This document shows positions 34,302 to 43,588 of a stretch of DNA of 64,000 nucleotides, in pieces. Both the position numbers and the translations under genes were made by a program. The stretch lies in assembly GCA_023150475.1 (NCBI GenBank), contig JAKLKU010000001.1, positions 248,001 through 312,000 of the forward strand. Direction: 5' to 3'. The stretch comes from Planctomycetota bacterium (GTDB lineage Bacteria > Planctomycetota > UBA1135 > GCA-002686595). The notes below the pieces were generated by a model. It did not search any database. It worked only from the letters and a program-made list of their open reading frames with translations, and had not been told where the DNA came from. Within the stretch, counting starts at the first letter, position 1; every line of letters begins with the position of its first letter.

Positions 34302-35639
34302 ATGAATCCGATGTACCGAGACCACCGGCGACGCGCGCTCGAAGCGTTGCGCGCGCGCGGCGCCGCGGCGTTGATCCCGACCGCCGGACACAAGATCCGC
34401 AACTTCGACGCGGAGTATCGCTTCCGGCCCGACAGCGACTTCTGGTGGCTCACCGGCTTCGGCGAACCCGATGCGGCGCTGCTGCTCTTGCCCGGATTGC
34501 GCGCGGGCACGGCGGACCGCGCGATCCTCTTCCTGCGCGACAAGAAACGCGAAGAGGAGATCTGGACCGGCCGGCGTCTCGGCGTCGCTGCGGCGAAGTC
34601 CGAACTCGGCGTCGACGAAGCGCTCCCTTGGTCGGAGCTCTGGACGAAGCTCGGCGAGCTGCTCAAGGGCTACTCGCGGATCGTCTACCGCTCGGGGCTC
34701 GACGAAGCCCGCGATCGGCAGTTCCACCAGACGCTCGCGAAGTTGCGCATGCAGACGCGCATCCCCGAACCCGTGCCGCTCGAAGTGCTCGACCCCGCGC
34801 CGATCCTGCACGAGCTCAGGCTCTTCAAGAGCCCGGGCGAACTCGCCGTGATGCGCCACGCGGCCGCGATCACGGCCGAAGCCCACGCCGCCGCCATGCG
34901 TGCGGCGCGGCCAGGCGTGAACGAGCGCGAGATCGATGCGCTCTTGCAGTACGAGTTCCTGCGGCGTGGCGCCAACGGTCCCGCGTACACCAACATCGTC
35001 GCGGGCGGCGCGAACGCTTGCATCCTGCACTACGTCGAGAACGACGCGCCGCTGCGCGACGGCGACTTGCTGCTGATCGACGCTGGTTCGGAAGTCGAGT
35101 GTTACGCGTCCGACGTCACGCGCACGTTCCCGATCAACGGTCGTTTCTCGCGCGAACAACGCGCGCTCTACGACGTCGTGCTCGCGGCGCAACACGCCGC
35201 GATCGCGGAAGTCCTGCCCGGACGCGCGTTCACGGCGGCCCACGAAGCGGCGCTGCGCGTGTTGACCACCGGGCTCGTCGATCTGGGTCTCCTGAAAGGG
35301 CCGGTCGACGCGGCGCTCAAGGACGAGACGTACAAACGCTTCTACATGCACCGCACGGGCCACTGGCTAGGACTCGACGTGCACGACTGCGGCGCGTACG
35401 TCGTCGACGGCGGTCCGCGCACGCTCGCGCCGGGGATGATCGTCACGGTCGAGCCCGGGCTCTACGTCGCGGACGACGACGAGACCGTCGAAGCGCGCTG
35501 GCGCGGCATCGGCATCCGCATCGAGGACGACGTGTTGGTCACCGCCGACGGTCACGACGTGTTGACCCGCGCGATTCCGAAAGAGGCCGCGGAGCTCGAA
35601 CGTCTGTGCGAGCGACGCGTCGCCGTGGGCGCGAGCTGA
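34302..35639 (+). CDS. pepP: Xaa-Pro aminopeptidase (M24B)
   Basis: 445 residues, the normal length for aminopeptidase P. The N-terminal domain (HRRRALEALRARGAAALIPTAG ... DFWWLTGF) is followed by the pita-bread domain with the five metal ligands Asp260, Asp271, His354, Glu384 and Glu408, in DAGSE, SDVTR, GHWLGLD, VEPGLY and RIEDD. It removes N-terminal residues preceding proline and acts in the cytosol with two Mn or similar ions. AGGAAAG upstream supports the ATG; the frame is open earlier but without family similarity. Confidence 0.92.
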   Translation: MNPMYRDHRRRALEALRARGAAALIPTAGHKIRNFDAEYRFRPDSDFWWLTGFGEPDAALLLLPGLRAGTADRAILFLRDKKREEEIWTGRRLGVAAAKSELGVDEALPWSELWTKLGELLKGYSRIVYRSGLDEARDRQFHQTLAKLRMQTRIPEPVPLEVLDPAPILHELRLFKSPGELAVMRHAAAITAEAHAAAMRAARPGVNEREIDALLQYEFLRRGANGPAYTNIVAGGANACILHYVENDAPLRDGDLLLIDAGSEVECYASDVTRTFPINGRFSREQRALYDVVLAAQHAAIAEVLPGRAFTAAHEAALRVLTTGLVDLGLLKGPVDAALKDETYKRFYMHRTGHWLGLDVHDCGAYVVDGGPRTLAPGMIVTVEPGLYVADDDETVEARWRGIGIRIEDDVLVTADGHDVLTRAIPKEAAELERLCERRVAVGAS

Positions 35640-35681
35640 CCTCGCGGAAATCACCGGGCCCCTGCGCCGCACCGTCGCGCG

Positions 35682-36650
35682 ATGTCCAAGATCCTCGCGA
35701 GCGAAGACCGCCACTGGTCGCTCGCCGCCGCCGTCGACGCCTTGACCGAGTCCGCACGCATCGCGGGCCGGCCGTCGCTCGCGTGGATCGTCGGCTTCTT
35801 CTATCCCGGCGTCGGGCTCGGGCTCGGGCTCGGTTGGAGTTGGATCCTGCGCAGCATCGAAAGCGCCGAACGCGACGATCCGGGCGCGTGGATCCTCGCG
35901 CCTTCGCGCGTGGGCGTGCTCGGCGCGGGCGGCGGCTTCTCGGGGCTGCTGATCGGCACGCTCGCGGTCGGCTGCGCGGCGCCGCTGCTCTTTCCGCTGC
36001 TCGTGCCGCTCTTCCGCTTGATCGTCGGACTCGCGAGTTGGGCGGGCGACGCTCGACCCGACGGACGCGCGCGTGTACGCGACGCGTGGCGGCGCGGCCG
36101 CGGCATCACGCTTTCCGCCGGCGCGCTCTGGGTCCAGTGTTGGATGCTGGTCGTCGCGGCGGCGGCGACGTTCCTGCTGCCAGTGCTCGCGCTCGTGAGC
36201 GGCCTCGAACTCGCCACGGCAGCGGACGAGTCGCGCCGCTTCCCCCACCCGATCGCCGTGCTCGCCTCCGCGCCGAGCGCGTTGATCGTGATGGTGTACG
36301 CGCTCGCGATCTCGATCCTGTTCCAGCTCGCGCTGCACTCGCTCGCGCAGAATCGCCGCGGCGCGGGTTCCGCGCTCGTGCACGCGTGGCGGTTGGCGCG
36401 TCGCGACCCTTGGGCGACGGTCCGCGCGTTGATCGGCGACGCTCTGTTGTCGACGCTCTATTGGATCGCGTTCTGGGTGCTCGCGGGATTCTGGCGCGTG
36501 CCCGTGATCGGCGGTGTCGCGCTCGCGTGTTACATCGCGCTCGGGGGCTTCGTCGGCGTCGCGCGAGCACTGTACTGGGCCCGCGCCTACCGCGCACTCG
36601 GCGGCCTCTCCCCGGCGGACGGAGTCCCCGGCCTGGCGCCCGAGCGTTGA
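35682..36650 (+). CDS. Multi-pass integral membrane protein
   Basis: 322 residues with about six transmembrane segments (near 36-60, 83-115, 145-175, 200-225, 250-280 and 285-305). A charged N-terminus and a loop with RARVRDAWRRGRG lie in the cytoplasm. Position and helix layout resemble glycerophosphoryl-diester-type or DUF4013-like membrane proteins, but no motif proves this. It starts 42 bases after pepP on the same strand and may be co-transcribed. Confidence 0.6.
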   Translation: MSKILASEDRHWSLAAAVDALTESARIAGRPSLAWIVGFFYPGVGLGLGLGWSWILRSIESAERDDPGAWILAPSRVGVLGAGGGFSGLLIGTLAVGCAAPLLFPLLVPLFRLIVGLASWAGDARPDGRARVRDAWRRGRGITLSAGALWVQCWMLVVAAAATFLLPVLALVSGLELATAADESRRFPHPIAVLASAPSALIVMVYALAISILFQLALHSLAQNRRGAGSALVHAWRLARRDPWATVRALIGDALLSTLYWIAFWVLAGFWRVPVIGGVALACYIALGGFVGVARALYWARAYRALGGLSPADGVPGLAPER

Positions 36651-36702
36651 AGTCGCGATCGACGCAGGCGATGCGTGGAAGCGCCGACTCGCCGGGCGCC
36701 GG

Positions 36703-36750
36703 GCGCCGATGCGCCGATGCGCCGATGCGCCGATGCGTCGATGCGCCGAT

Positions 36751-36766
<16 letters not shown>
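36703..36766. repeat. Eight tandem 8-bp repeats
   Basis: GCGCCGAT occurs eight times in a row, two copies reading GCGTCGAT. Two more copies lie at 36863-36878 as part of the duplication that also includes a tRNA fragment. Confidence 0.95.
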
Positions 36767-36991
<225 letters not shown>

Positions 36992-37042
36992 GTTCGCACT
37001 GTGACTTCCGCTCGCGTCACTTCGACATCGAGCGGAGAGAGC

Positions 37043-37118
37043 TGGTGCCCGCGCCAGGGATCGAACCTGGGACCTTATGATTAAGAGTCATCTGCTCTAC
37101 CGGCTGAGCTACGCGGGC
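37043..37118 (-). tRNA. tRNA-Lys (anticodon CUU)
   Basis: Minus-strand cloverleaf with acceptor GCCCGCG pairing CGCGGGC, anticodon loop CUCUUAA with anticodon CUU, T arm GGUUCGAUCC and encoded CCA (37043-37045). It lies 51 bases from the UUU lysine tRNA on the same strand, so the two may be one transcript. Confidence 0.93.
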
Positions 37119-37221
37119 GATCGTCACGCCGGCCTCTCGACCGACGCGAGGGCGAAGAGCATACCGTCGGCGCGCTCGATGGGAAGAGGCCACGCCGCGG
37201 CACCCGCCGGACCGGAGGCCG

Positions 37222-37791
37222 TCAGACCTCCATGATCTCGGCGATCTTCTTCTCCTGGACCTGGTCGAGCTTCTTCTCCGCCTCCTTGAGCTGGTCCTGG
37301 ACCTTCTCGTGGAGCTTGCGGTTCTCGTCCTCGGTCAGTTGACCGCCCTTCAACGCCGTGTCGGCGTGCTTGTTCTGGTCGCGGCGCACGTTGCGCATCG
37401 CGATGCGCGCTTCCTCGCAGAGCTCCTTCACCTTCCCGGCGTACTTCTGGCGCTGTTCGCCCGAGAGCTGCGGCATCGTGAGCCGCAGGAGCTTGCCATC
37501 GGTCTGCGGCGTGATCCCGAGGTCCGACTTCATGATCGCTTTCTGGATCTCGGCGAGCGACGACACGTCGAACGGCTTGATCACGAGCTGCCGCGGCTCG
37601 GGCGTCGACACCGCGGCCATCTGGTTGATCGGCGTCATCGTGCCGTAGTAGTCGACACGGATGTTGTCGACGAGCGCACTCGACGCGCGCGCGGTGCGCA
37701 CGCCGCGCAGCGTCTCGATCAAGTGCGTCAGCGCCTTGTCGAGGCCTTGCTGGGTTTCGGTGACGATCTTCTGGAATGCGGCGGGTGTCAT
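37222..37791 (-). CDS. frr: Ribosome recycling factor
   Basis: 189 residues, the usual size. The family pattern is complete: LRGVRTARASSALVDNIRVDYYG at the first helix and bend, TPINQMAAVSTPEPRQLVIKPFD, then ITPQTDGKLLRLTMPQLSGEQR and a long charged C-terminal helix hairpin. The protein acts with EF-G to split post-termination ribosomes in the cytosol. The ATG overlaps the stop of pyrH by four bases, so translation is coupled in the rpsB-tsf-pyrH-frr unit. It is the last gene of that unit. Confidence 0.96.
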   Translation of the reverse strand: MTPAAFQKIVTETQQGLDKALTHLIETLRGVRTARASSALVDNIRVDYYGTMTPINQMAAVSTPEPRQLVIKPFDVSSLAEIQKAIMKSDLGITPQTDGKLLRLTMPQLSGEQRQKYAGKVKELCEEARIAMRNVRRDQNKHADTALKGGQLTEDENRKLHEKVQDQLKEAEKKLDQVQEKKIAEIMEV

Positions 37792-38504
37792 GAGTGGCTC
37801 CGGATGATCGTGCCGAGGTTCTCGCCTCGCACGACGCGTTCGATGTTGCCTTCCTCGAACAGGTTGAAGACGACGACCGGCAGGCGCGACTCCATGCACA
37901 AACTGATGGCGGTCGTGTCCATCACTTTGAGCTGGCGTTCGAGCACCTGCATGTGCGTGAGCGTTTCCAAGCGTTCCGCGGTGCGATCACGCTTGGGATC
38001 GGCGGTGTACACGCCGTCGACCTTGGTCGCCTTGAGCAGCACTTCGCAACCGAGCTCTCGCGCGCGCAACGCGGCCGCCGTGTCGGTGGTGAAGAACGGG
38101 TTCCCCGTGCCGGCGGCGAGGATGACGACGAGCCCCTTCTCGAGGTGCGCGACGGCCTTGCGGCGCAGGAACGGCTCGGCGACTTGTTTGATCTCGATCG
38201 CGGTCATCACCCGCGTCGCGCGACCTTGTTTCTCGATCGCGTCGGAGAGCGCCAACGCATTGATCACGGTCGCGAGCATGCCCATGTAGTCGGCGCTCGC
38301 ACGGTCGGCGCCGAGCTTCGAGAACTCGGCGCCGCGCAGGATGTTGCCTCCTCCGACGACGAGCGCGATCTCGACGCCGAGGCTCGCGACGTGCGCGACT
38401 TGGCGGGCGACCAAGTTGACGGCGTCTGGGTCGAGACCTTGCCCGCTGCCCGTGACGCCGAGCGCTTCGCCGGAGAGTTTCAGGAGGACGCGATGGTAGG
38501 CCAT
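37788..38504 (-). CDS. pyrH: Uridylate kinase
   Basis: 238 residues. LLKLSGEAL opens the amino-acid-kinase fold, followed by VVGGGNILRG, DYMGMLATVINALAL (UMP-binding region), GTGNPFFTTDTAAALRA, and KVDGVYTADPKRD. These are the UMP kinase blocks of bacterial PyrH, which phosphorylates UMP to UDP as a hexamer regulated by GTP and UTP. It sits between tsf and frr, the common bacterial order, and overlaps frr. Confidence 0.96.
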   Translation of the reverse strand: MAYHRVLLKLSGEALGVTGSGQGLDPDAVNLVARQVAHVASLGVEIALVVGGGNILRGAEFSKLGADRASADYMGMLATVINALALSDAIEKQGRATRVMTAIEIKQVAEPFLRRKAVAHLEKGLVVILAAGTGNPFFTTDTAAALRARELGCEVLLKATKVDGVYTADPKRDRTAERLETLTHMQVLERQLKVMDTTAISLCMESRLPVVVFNLFEEGNIERVVRGENLGTIIRSHS

Positions 38505-38544
38505 GGAGCGCTTTCCTAGCGCGTCCGCGCCGCTGCGTCCACGT

Positions 38545-39414
38545 TCACCCCAGTTGCTGGAGTGCGAAGCGTTCGATCTTCGAGCCGGCGCCGAGCGCCT
38601 TCTCGACGGCAGTCTTGACGTTGATCTTGTCGTCGTGCACCCAAGGTTGTTCGTTCAGGACCACGCCCTGATAGAACTTGTCGAGCTTGCCCTTCAGGAT
38701 CATCTCGACCTTCTCGGCGGGCTTGCCCTTCATGTCGTCGCTCTCGCGGTAGACGGCCTTCTCGCGTTCGATCACGTCGGCGGCGACTTGGTCGCGCGAC
38801 AACGCAGTCGGCTTCGACGACGCGATGTGCATGCCGAGTTGCTTCAGGAAGGCGTCGGCCTTGTCCGCAGGCGCGGACGTCGAGAGCGCGATCAGTGCGC
38901 CGACCTTCTGGTTGAAGTGCACGTACGAGCCGACCCGGCCCGCAGCGGTCTCGAAGCGCGCGAGCGACACGACTTGCGTGTTCTCGCCCGACTTCGAGAT
39001 GAAGCCCTTGAGCGCGTCGGTCACCGTCGTCTTGCGCGACGGGAGTTCCGCGAGACCGAGCGACTCGACGGTGTCGGGGTTCTTCGCGAGCACGAGCTCG
39101 GTGACCTCCGCGAGCAACGCGTTGAACTCGTCGGTCGCGGCGACGAAATCGGTCTCGCAACCGAGCGACACCATCGCGCCGCTCTTCGCGTCGGCGGAGA
39201 GCTTGACGCACACGCGACCCTGCGCCGTCGCGCGGCCGGCGCGCTTCTCGGCGCTCTTCAGACCCGATTTGCGCAGATGGTCGAACGCGGCGTCCATCAG
39301 CGCGACCTCCGTGATCGAGCCCGTATTGCACGCGACCAGCGCGCGCTTGCAGTCCATGAGGGGCGCACCCGAGCGCTCGCGCAGCTCGGAGACCATCTTC
39401 GCGGTGATTTCCAT
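38545..39414 (-). CDS. tsf: Elongation factor Ts
   Basis: 289 residues. The N-terminal UBA-like helix pair has VSELRERSGAPLMDCKRAL, and the core contains VSLGCETDFVAATDEF, the TDFV block that contacts EF-Tu. A dimerisation and coiled-coil region follows, ending ERFALQQLG. The first domain carries about eight extra residues (around SITEVALMDA) compared with the common form. EF-Ts regenerates EF-Tu-GTP in the cytosol. It lies between rpsB and pyrH on the same strand; the ATG at 39414 is the family start. Confidence 0.95.
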   Translation of the reverse strand: MEITAKMVSELRERSGAPLMDCKRALVACNTGSITEVALMDAAFDHLRKSGLKSAEKRAGRATAQGRVCVKLSADAKSGAMVSLGCETDFVAATDEFNALLAEVTELVLAKNPDTVESLGLAELPSRKTTVTDALKGFISKSGENTQVVSLARFETAAGRVGSYVHFNQKVGALIALSTSAPADKADAFLKQLGMHIASSKPTALSRDQVAADVIEREKAVYRESDDMKGKPAEKVEMILKGKLDKFYQGVVLNEQPWVHDDKINVKTAVEKALGAGSKIERFALQQLG

Positions 39415-39586
39415 GTCAGTGCTTCCGGCAGCGCCGGCGATTCGTACTACGGCGTTTCGATGTGGTGGGCGCCGGCGCAGGCGAACGAGTGCGGCGCGCG
39501 GCGCGTCGATGCGGGGAACGTGCACGCGCGCCGACGGCACGCGTGCACCAAGCTCGCGGCGCGCGAGAGGCGCGCCGCGGGATTCG

Positions 39587-40495
39587 TCACTCCTGCGCGT
39601 CGTCGCGCTTGATCGGCAGGTCGGCCGACGCGACGTCCTCCGGCGCGACGCCGATCTCTTCCTCGGAGGCGGTGCCGGGCAAGCCGGGCAACGCGTGGAC
39701 GGTCTGGCGGCGGCGCGCGCCTGCGGGCGGCGGGCGGTTGCCACGGGTCGGGCGCGGCTCGTCGCCGCTGCCCTGATCGCCCTTGCCCGGCGCTTCGACC
39801 GCGAGCACCTTGCGGTTCTGGCAGCCTTCTTCGACCGCGCCGGCGAGGCCTTCGATCAGCACGCGCACCGACTTGAGCGCGTCATCGTTGCCCGGGATCA
39901 CGATGTCGACGAGCGACGGATCGCAGTCGGTATCGAGAATGCCGACGAGCGGCACGCCGAGGCGACGCGCTTCGCGCACGGCGTTGTGCTCGCGCGCCGG
40001 GTCGACGATCACGACGGCGCCCGGGATCGAGGTCATCTCGCGGATGCCGGCGAGGTTGCGCTCGATCTTCTTCTTCTCGCGCCGCAGGTTCGACTGCATC
40101 TTCTTCGGCAGCTCGGCCATGCCACCGTTCTCTTCGAGCTGCTCGAGCTCTTCGAGGCGCCGCAGACGGCTGCGGATCACCGAGAAGTTGGTCAGCGTGC
40201 CGCCGATCCAACGCTCGGTGACGATCGGCATGCCGGTGCGCTCGCCCGCGCTGCGGATCACGCCCTTCACTTGGCGCTTCGTGCCGACCCACAACACTTG
40301 GTTGCCGTCGGCGGCGACGTGCATCAGGAAGTTCTGCGCGCGGATCAGACCCCGCAGGGTCTCGCGCAGATCCATGATGTGGATCAGGTTGCGGCGGCCC
40401 CAGATGTAGGGCCGCATCTTCGGGTTCCAACGGGACACCGGGCAGCCGAAGTGCACACCGGCGTCGATCAATTCCTTGACGGTGACGTTCTGCAT
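39587..40495 (-). CDS. rpsB: 30S ribosomal protein S2
   Basis: 302 residues. Conserved S2 blocks are present: ELIDAGVHFGCPVSRWNPKMRPYI, GTKRQVKGVI, TERWIGGTLTNF, IPGAVVIVDPAREHNAVREARRLGVPLVGILDTDCDPSLVDIVIPGNDDA (in separated stretches). A C-terminal extension of about 60 residues, rich in Gly, Pro and Arg then acidic, goes beyond the E. coli form. It is the first gene of the translation operon; its promoter should lie in 40496-40870. Confidence 0.95.
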   Translation of the reverse strand: MQNVTVKELIDAGVHFGCPVSRWNPKMRPYIWGRRNLIHIMDLRETLRGLIRAQNFLMHVAADGNQVLWVGTKRQVKGVIRSAGERTGMPIVTERWIGGTLTNFSVIRSRLRRLEELEQLEENGGMAELPKKMQSNLRREKKKIERNLAGIREMTSIPGAVVIVDPAREHNAVREARRLGVPLVGILDTDCDPSLVDIVIPGNDDALKSVRVLIEGLAGAVEEGCQNRKVLAVEAPGKGDQGSGDEPRPTRGNRPPPAGARRRQTVHALPGLPGTASEEEIGVAPEDVASADLPIKRDDAQE

Positions 40496-41044
40496 GGAGC
40501 TTTCGTTCTTGCACCCGGCCGCCCCGACGAAAGGCCTGCGGCAAGCGCCGCGTTGGCTCTCCGACGGTGGTCGCACCTGAAGGTTCGGGGGACGGCCGGC
40601 GGCTCGCGCGAAAGGCGCTGACCTGGAAAACCGACGTCGCCCGGCAAGAAGCGGGCGGAGATTCTAGGGGTCAACCCTTGCCTGTCAACGCGCGGGACGA
40701 TCCGATGGCGTCGCTCGCGCCGGAAGGGAATTCAGGTCGCTTTCGGCGTCGCTCGACAGGGTCGGAGGGGATGGCGCACGCGGGCGGCAGCCCGTGGACG
40801 CTGGTTTTCGGCCGGTCGCCCGGCGCCGCCGCGGCTTGAACCGGACCTGCGGCGCAAAAGCGGTTTCCTAAACGTGCCGCAGCCCGACATAATTCCGGTA
40901 GAGACGTCGAGCCTGCCCGGTCTCGCCCGTGCAGGGAGGGGTCCACGACTGCTCTCGGCCGCCAAGGCGGCCGAAGGGGCTCTCGTGCCGACCGCTCCCC
41001 CCGCCACCCGGTCCATGCCGGCCCGACGAGCCCCCGCTCCCGGC

Positions 41045-41995
41045 ATGCCCAACGCCCAGTTGATCCTCTGCTGCGACCACCGCGGGGAGGGGCTCGTCGC
41101 GTTGGTGCCCCCGCTCGAAGCCGCGGGCTATCGCTTGCAGCAGAGCCGCAATCTGCGTCAGTCGCTCGAGCTCGCGCAACGCCTCGACCCGAGCGTGCTC
41201 GTCGTCGATCCGCTTTCGACCGGCTCGGTCGAACTCGAGACGCTCGACCGCGCGCGCGCCGGCGATCCGCCGGTGCCGGTGTTGGTCGTGACCGATCCGC
41301 GGGATCCGCTCGCTGCGGTGCTCGCCGCTCGAGCGCTCGATCGTGGACTCTGGGACTTGGTGCGCCGCGACGCGCCGGCGGAAGAGTTCGTGATGCGCAT
41401 CGAGAGTCTCAAGGCGCAGTACCAGCGCATGCACGAGATGAGCGAGCTCCGCCACCGTGCGTTGTACGACGACCGCACCGAGCTCTTGCGGCCCCACGGT
41501 TTCCAGGAGCGCTTGCGCGAGCACTTCTCCGCCGCGCAGCGCCACCACTTGAGCCTCGCACTGCTCTTGATCGACCTCGATCGTTTCGGCCAGATCAACA
41601 AGCAGAACGACCACACGGTCGGCGACTACGTGATCGCGCAAGTCGGCGGCTCGATCCGCCACGCGCTGCGCGCCGAAGACGTCGCCGGTCGCCTCGGCGG
41701 AGACGAGTTCGCGGTGCTGCTCCCCTACACGCGCAAGAACGACGCGGCGCACGTCGTGCAGCGGCTCCTCGACGCGATCCACGATCTGTCGGGCCGCATC
41801 CCCGGCGCGCGCGGCGAAATCGAAGTCAGCGCGAGCATCGGCTACGAGACCTTCGACGGCACCGACATCGACTCGATCGAGACGTTGCGCCAACACGCCG
41901 AAGAAGCGCTGCGCGTCGCGAAACAGTCCGGCGGCAACCGCGGCGTCTACGCGCGCGGCGCGAGCGGCGACAAACCGTCGGGCGGCGGGATCTGA
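41045..41995 (+). CDS. Diguanylate cyclase with receiver-like N-terminal domain
   Basis: 316 residues from the chosen ATG. The N-terminal 115 residues have a receiver-like alternation (ILCCDHRGEGL ... LVVDPLS ... VLVVTDPRDP), in which the phospho-acceptor region is recognisable but not certain. The C-terminal GGDEF domain is intact: DLDRFGQINKQNDH, then RLGGDEFAVLLP with the catalytic GGDEF. It should make cyclic di-GMP. Upstream in-frame starts at 40874 (GTG) and 41015 would add Pro/Ala-rich residues. It converges with the NPCBM gene, nine bases apart. Confidence 0.85.
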   Translation: MPNAQLILCCDHRGEGLVALVPPLEAAGYRLQQSRNLRQSLELAQRLDPSVLVVDPLSTGSVELETLDRARAGDPPVPVLVVTDPRDPLAAVLAARALDRGLWDLVRRDAPAEEFVMRIESLKAQYQRMHEMSELRHRALYDDRTELLRPHGFQERLREHFSAAQRHHLSLALLLIDLDRFGQINKQNDHTVGDYVIAQVGGSIRHALRAEDVAGRLGGDEFAVLLPYTRKNDAAHVVQRLLDAIHDLSGRIPGARGEIEVSASIGYETFDGTDIDSIETLRQHAEEALRVAKQSGGNRGVYARGASGDKPSGGGI

Positions 41996-42004
41996 CTTCC
42001 GCGG

Positions 42005-43282
42005 CTAGCGCACCAAGTACGGCGAGAGCCAGTCCGCGCGATCGGCGACGTGCAGGTCGGCCGTCGGGTCGACTTCGAGCACGAGTTCGCGCACGCCTTC
42101 GAGCGACACTGCGGGCCATTCGAGTGGCGCGTCGCCGCCGCGCAGCACGTTGCTCCGCCACGCGAGTCGCCCGTCGGTCAGGATGCGGAACTCGACCGAG
42201 CCGCGGCTCGGCAGCCGCAGGACCTGATCGTCGACGGCCGCGGCGCCGCGCAACGACTTCCACGCACCGTCGAGTTGCCACACGAGGCGCGTCGGCGCGT
42301 GCACGCCGATCCCGCGACGCCACACGCGGCCTCCAGCGGTCAACGGCGCGCCGTCGACCGCGCGATCGAAACGCGGTTGGTACGTGAAGCCCAACTCGTC
42401 GCCGAAGGGCGAAGGCGCTTCGATGCGGCTCGGTTCGAGGCCGGAAAGCTGCACGAAATCGGCAGAGCGCAACGACAGTTCGTCGACCCACGGCCAGCCG
42501 ACCGTCGCGCGTTCGCCGCCGCGCTCGAACTCGAGGCCGTCGTGCGTCGAACCGAGCCACGCCGCGAACAGGCGCGAGCCGTCGACGAGATCGACGCACA
42601 CCGCGCGCGGCGCCGTGGTCTCCGGTCCGTCGGTCCCGTCCTCGTCGCCCGCGTTCTCGACGTAGAGCGCGACGACGTCGCTCCACGGGAAGACGTTCTT
42701 GCCGAGCACGCTCGCGAACGCGATGCCTTCGTCGCGGAACGCTTCGAACGTGCCGTCGACGCGCTCGACGCGTCCGCCGCTCGCGCGGTACAGCCGATCA
42801 CCGCTCGGCGGAGCTTCGAGCAACGCGGCCTCTCCCGCCGCGAGCCGCGCGGGGAAACTCAAGCCCGCCAAGGCGTCGATCTCGAAGCTCGCGGAGATCC
42901 CCGGACCAAGCGTCAGCGCGAGCACGTCGCCTCGGCCGCGTTGAACGGCGCCGACCAGGCGCTCGCCCCCGAGCAACTGCGCTTCGAGTCGGTCGCGCGA
43001 CAGCACGGCGCTCTTCGGCGCGGCGCCGGCGCGCACGTCGAGCATCAAGAACCCGGCGGTGAAGGCCGCGTCCGGGGTCCAGGTCCGCGCGTCGACCGTG
43101 CGCCGTTCGCCGCTGCGCAACGTGAGCTCCGCCTCGACTCCGTTCGCGATTTCGGTCGCGGCGCCCGCCGCCTGGAGCACGCCGACGGCCGCGGGAGCCG
43201 CGGGCTCGCCGCTGCGCGCGGGCGCCGAACCAACGAGGAAGAGCAGACCGACCGCCGCGGAGGGATGCATGGTGCGGCGCAT
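42005..43282 (-). CDS. Secreted NPCBM-domain protein
   Basis: 425 residues with a signal peptide ([20 protein letters not shown]). The C-terminal 150 residues fit the NPCBM/NEW2 carbohydrate-binding module: [39 protein letters not shown], and [10 protein letters not shown] ... [10 protein letters not shown]. The middle is beta-rich with DVVALYVEN. Such proteins are common in planctomycetes and probably bind sugars at the cell surface. The minus-strand frame remains open far upstream across the groEL genes, but that is an antisense artefact; ATGs at 43282 and 43270 are the plausible starts. Confidence 0.75.
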   Translation of the reverse strand: MRRTMHPSAAVGLLFLVGSAPARSGEPAAPAAVGVLQAAGAATEIANGVEAELTLRSGERRTVDARTWTPDAAFTAGFLMLDVRAGAAPKSAVLSRDRLEAQLLGGERLVGAVQRGRGDVLALTLGPGISASFEIDALAGLSFPARLAAGEAALLEAPPSGDRLYRASGGRVERVDGTFEAFRDEGIAFASVLGKNVFPWSDVVALYVENAGDEDGTDGPETTAPRAVCVDLVDGSRLFAAWLGSTHDGLEFERGGERATVGWPWVDELSLRSADFVQLSGLEPSRIEAPSPFGDELGFTYQPRFDRAVDGAPLTAGGRVWRRGIGVHAPTRLVWQLDGAWKSLRGAAAVDDQVLRLPSRGSVEFRILTDGRLAWRSNVLRGGDAPLEWPAVSLEGVRELVLEVDPTADLHVADRADWLSPYLVR

Positions 43283-43588
43283 CGTAGGCCGCGGAGGCCC
43301 GAGCGCCACGAGCTCGATCCGGCCGACTCGCGCACGACGGCGCTGCTGCCAAAGCGGCAGAAGAACGGCCCCTGGACCCGCGTCGCTGCCATTCGGGCAG
43401 CGGCGGGCAGGCCTGGCGCGGGCTCGCCCTGGGCGAGCGCCGGCGGCACCCTTCTTGCTTTGGCGGCGCGCACTCGAGCCCGGAGCCGGTCCCCCGGCGT
43501 GTCGACGTCGACGCGCACGGACGAGCTGGCCGACCCCGGCGCCCCCTCTGATTCCGGACGATCCCCTTCCTTTCGAAAGCACGATTCC
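43283..43588. promoter_or_regulatory. groEL upstream region with three dyads
   Basis: The interval between the divergent NPCBM and groEL genes has GCTCGCCC-T-GGGCGAGC (43422-43438), a perfect 17-bp dyad, CGCTGCC-ATTCG-GGCAGCG (43384-43402), and a further CTGCC-N5-GGCAG hairpin near 43347. None is the HrcA-binding CIRCE element. They may be operators or transcript hairpins controlling heat-shock expression. Confidence 0.4.

Noticed and set aside
43283-43588. CIRCE (HrcA) element before groEL
   Set aside because: No TTAGCACTC/GAGTGCTAA pair is present; the dyads found are different.
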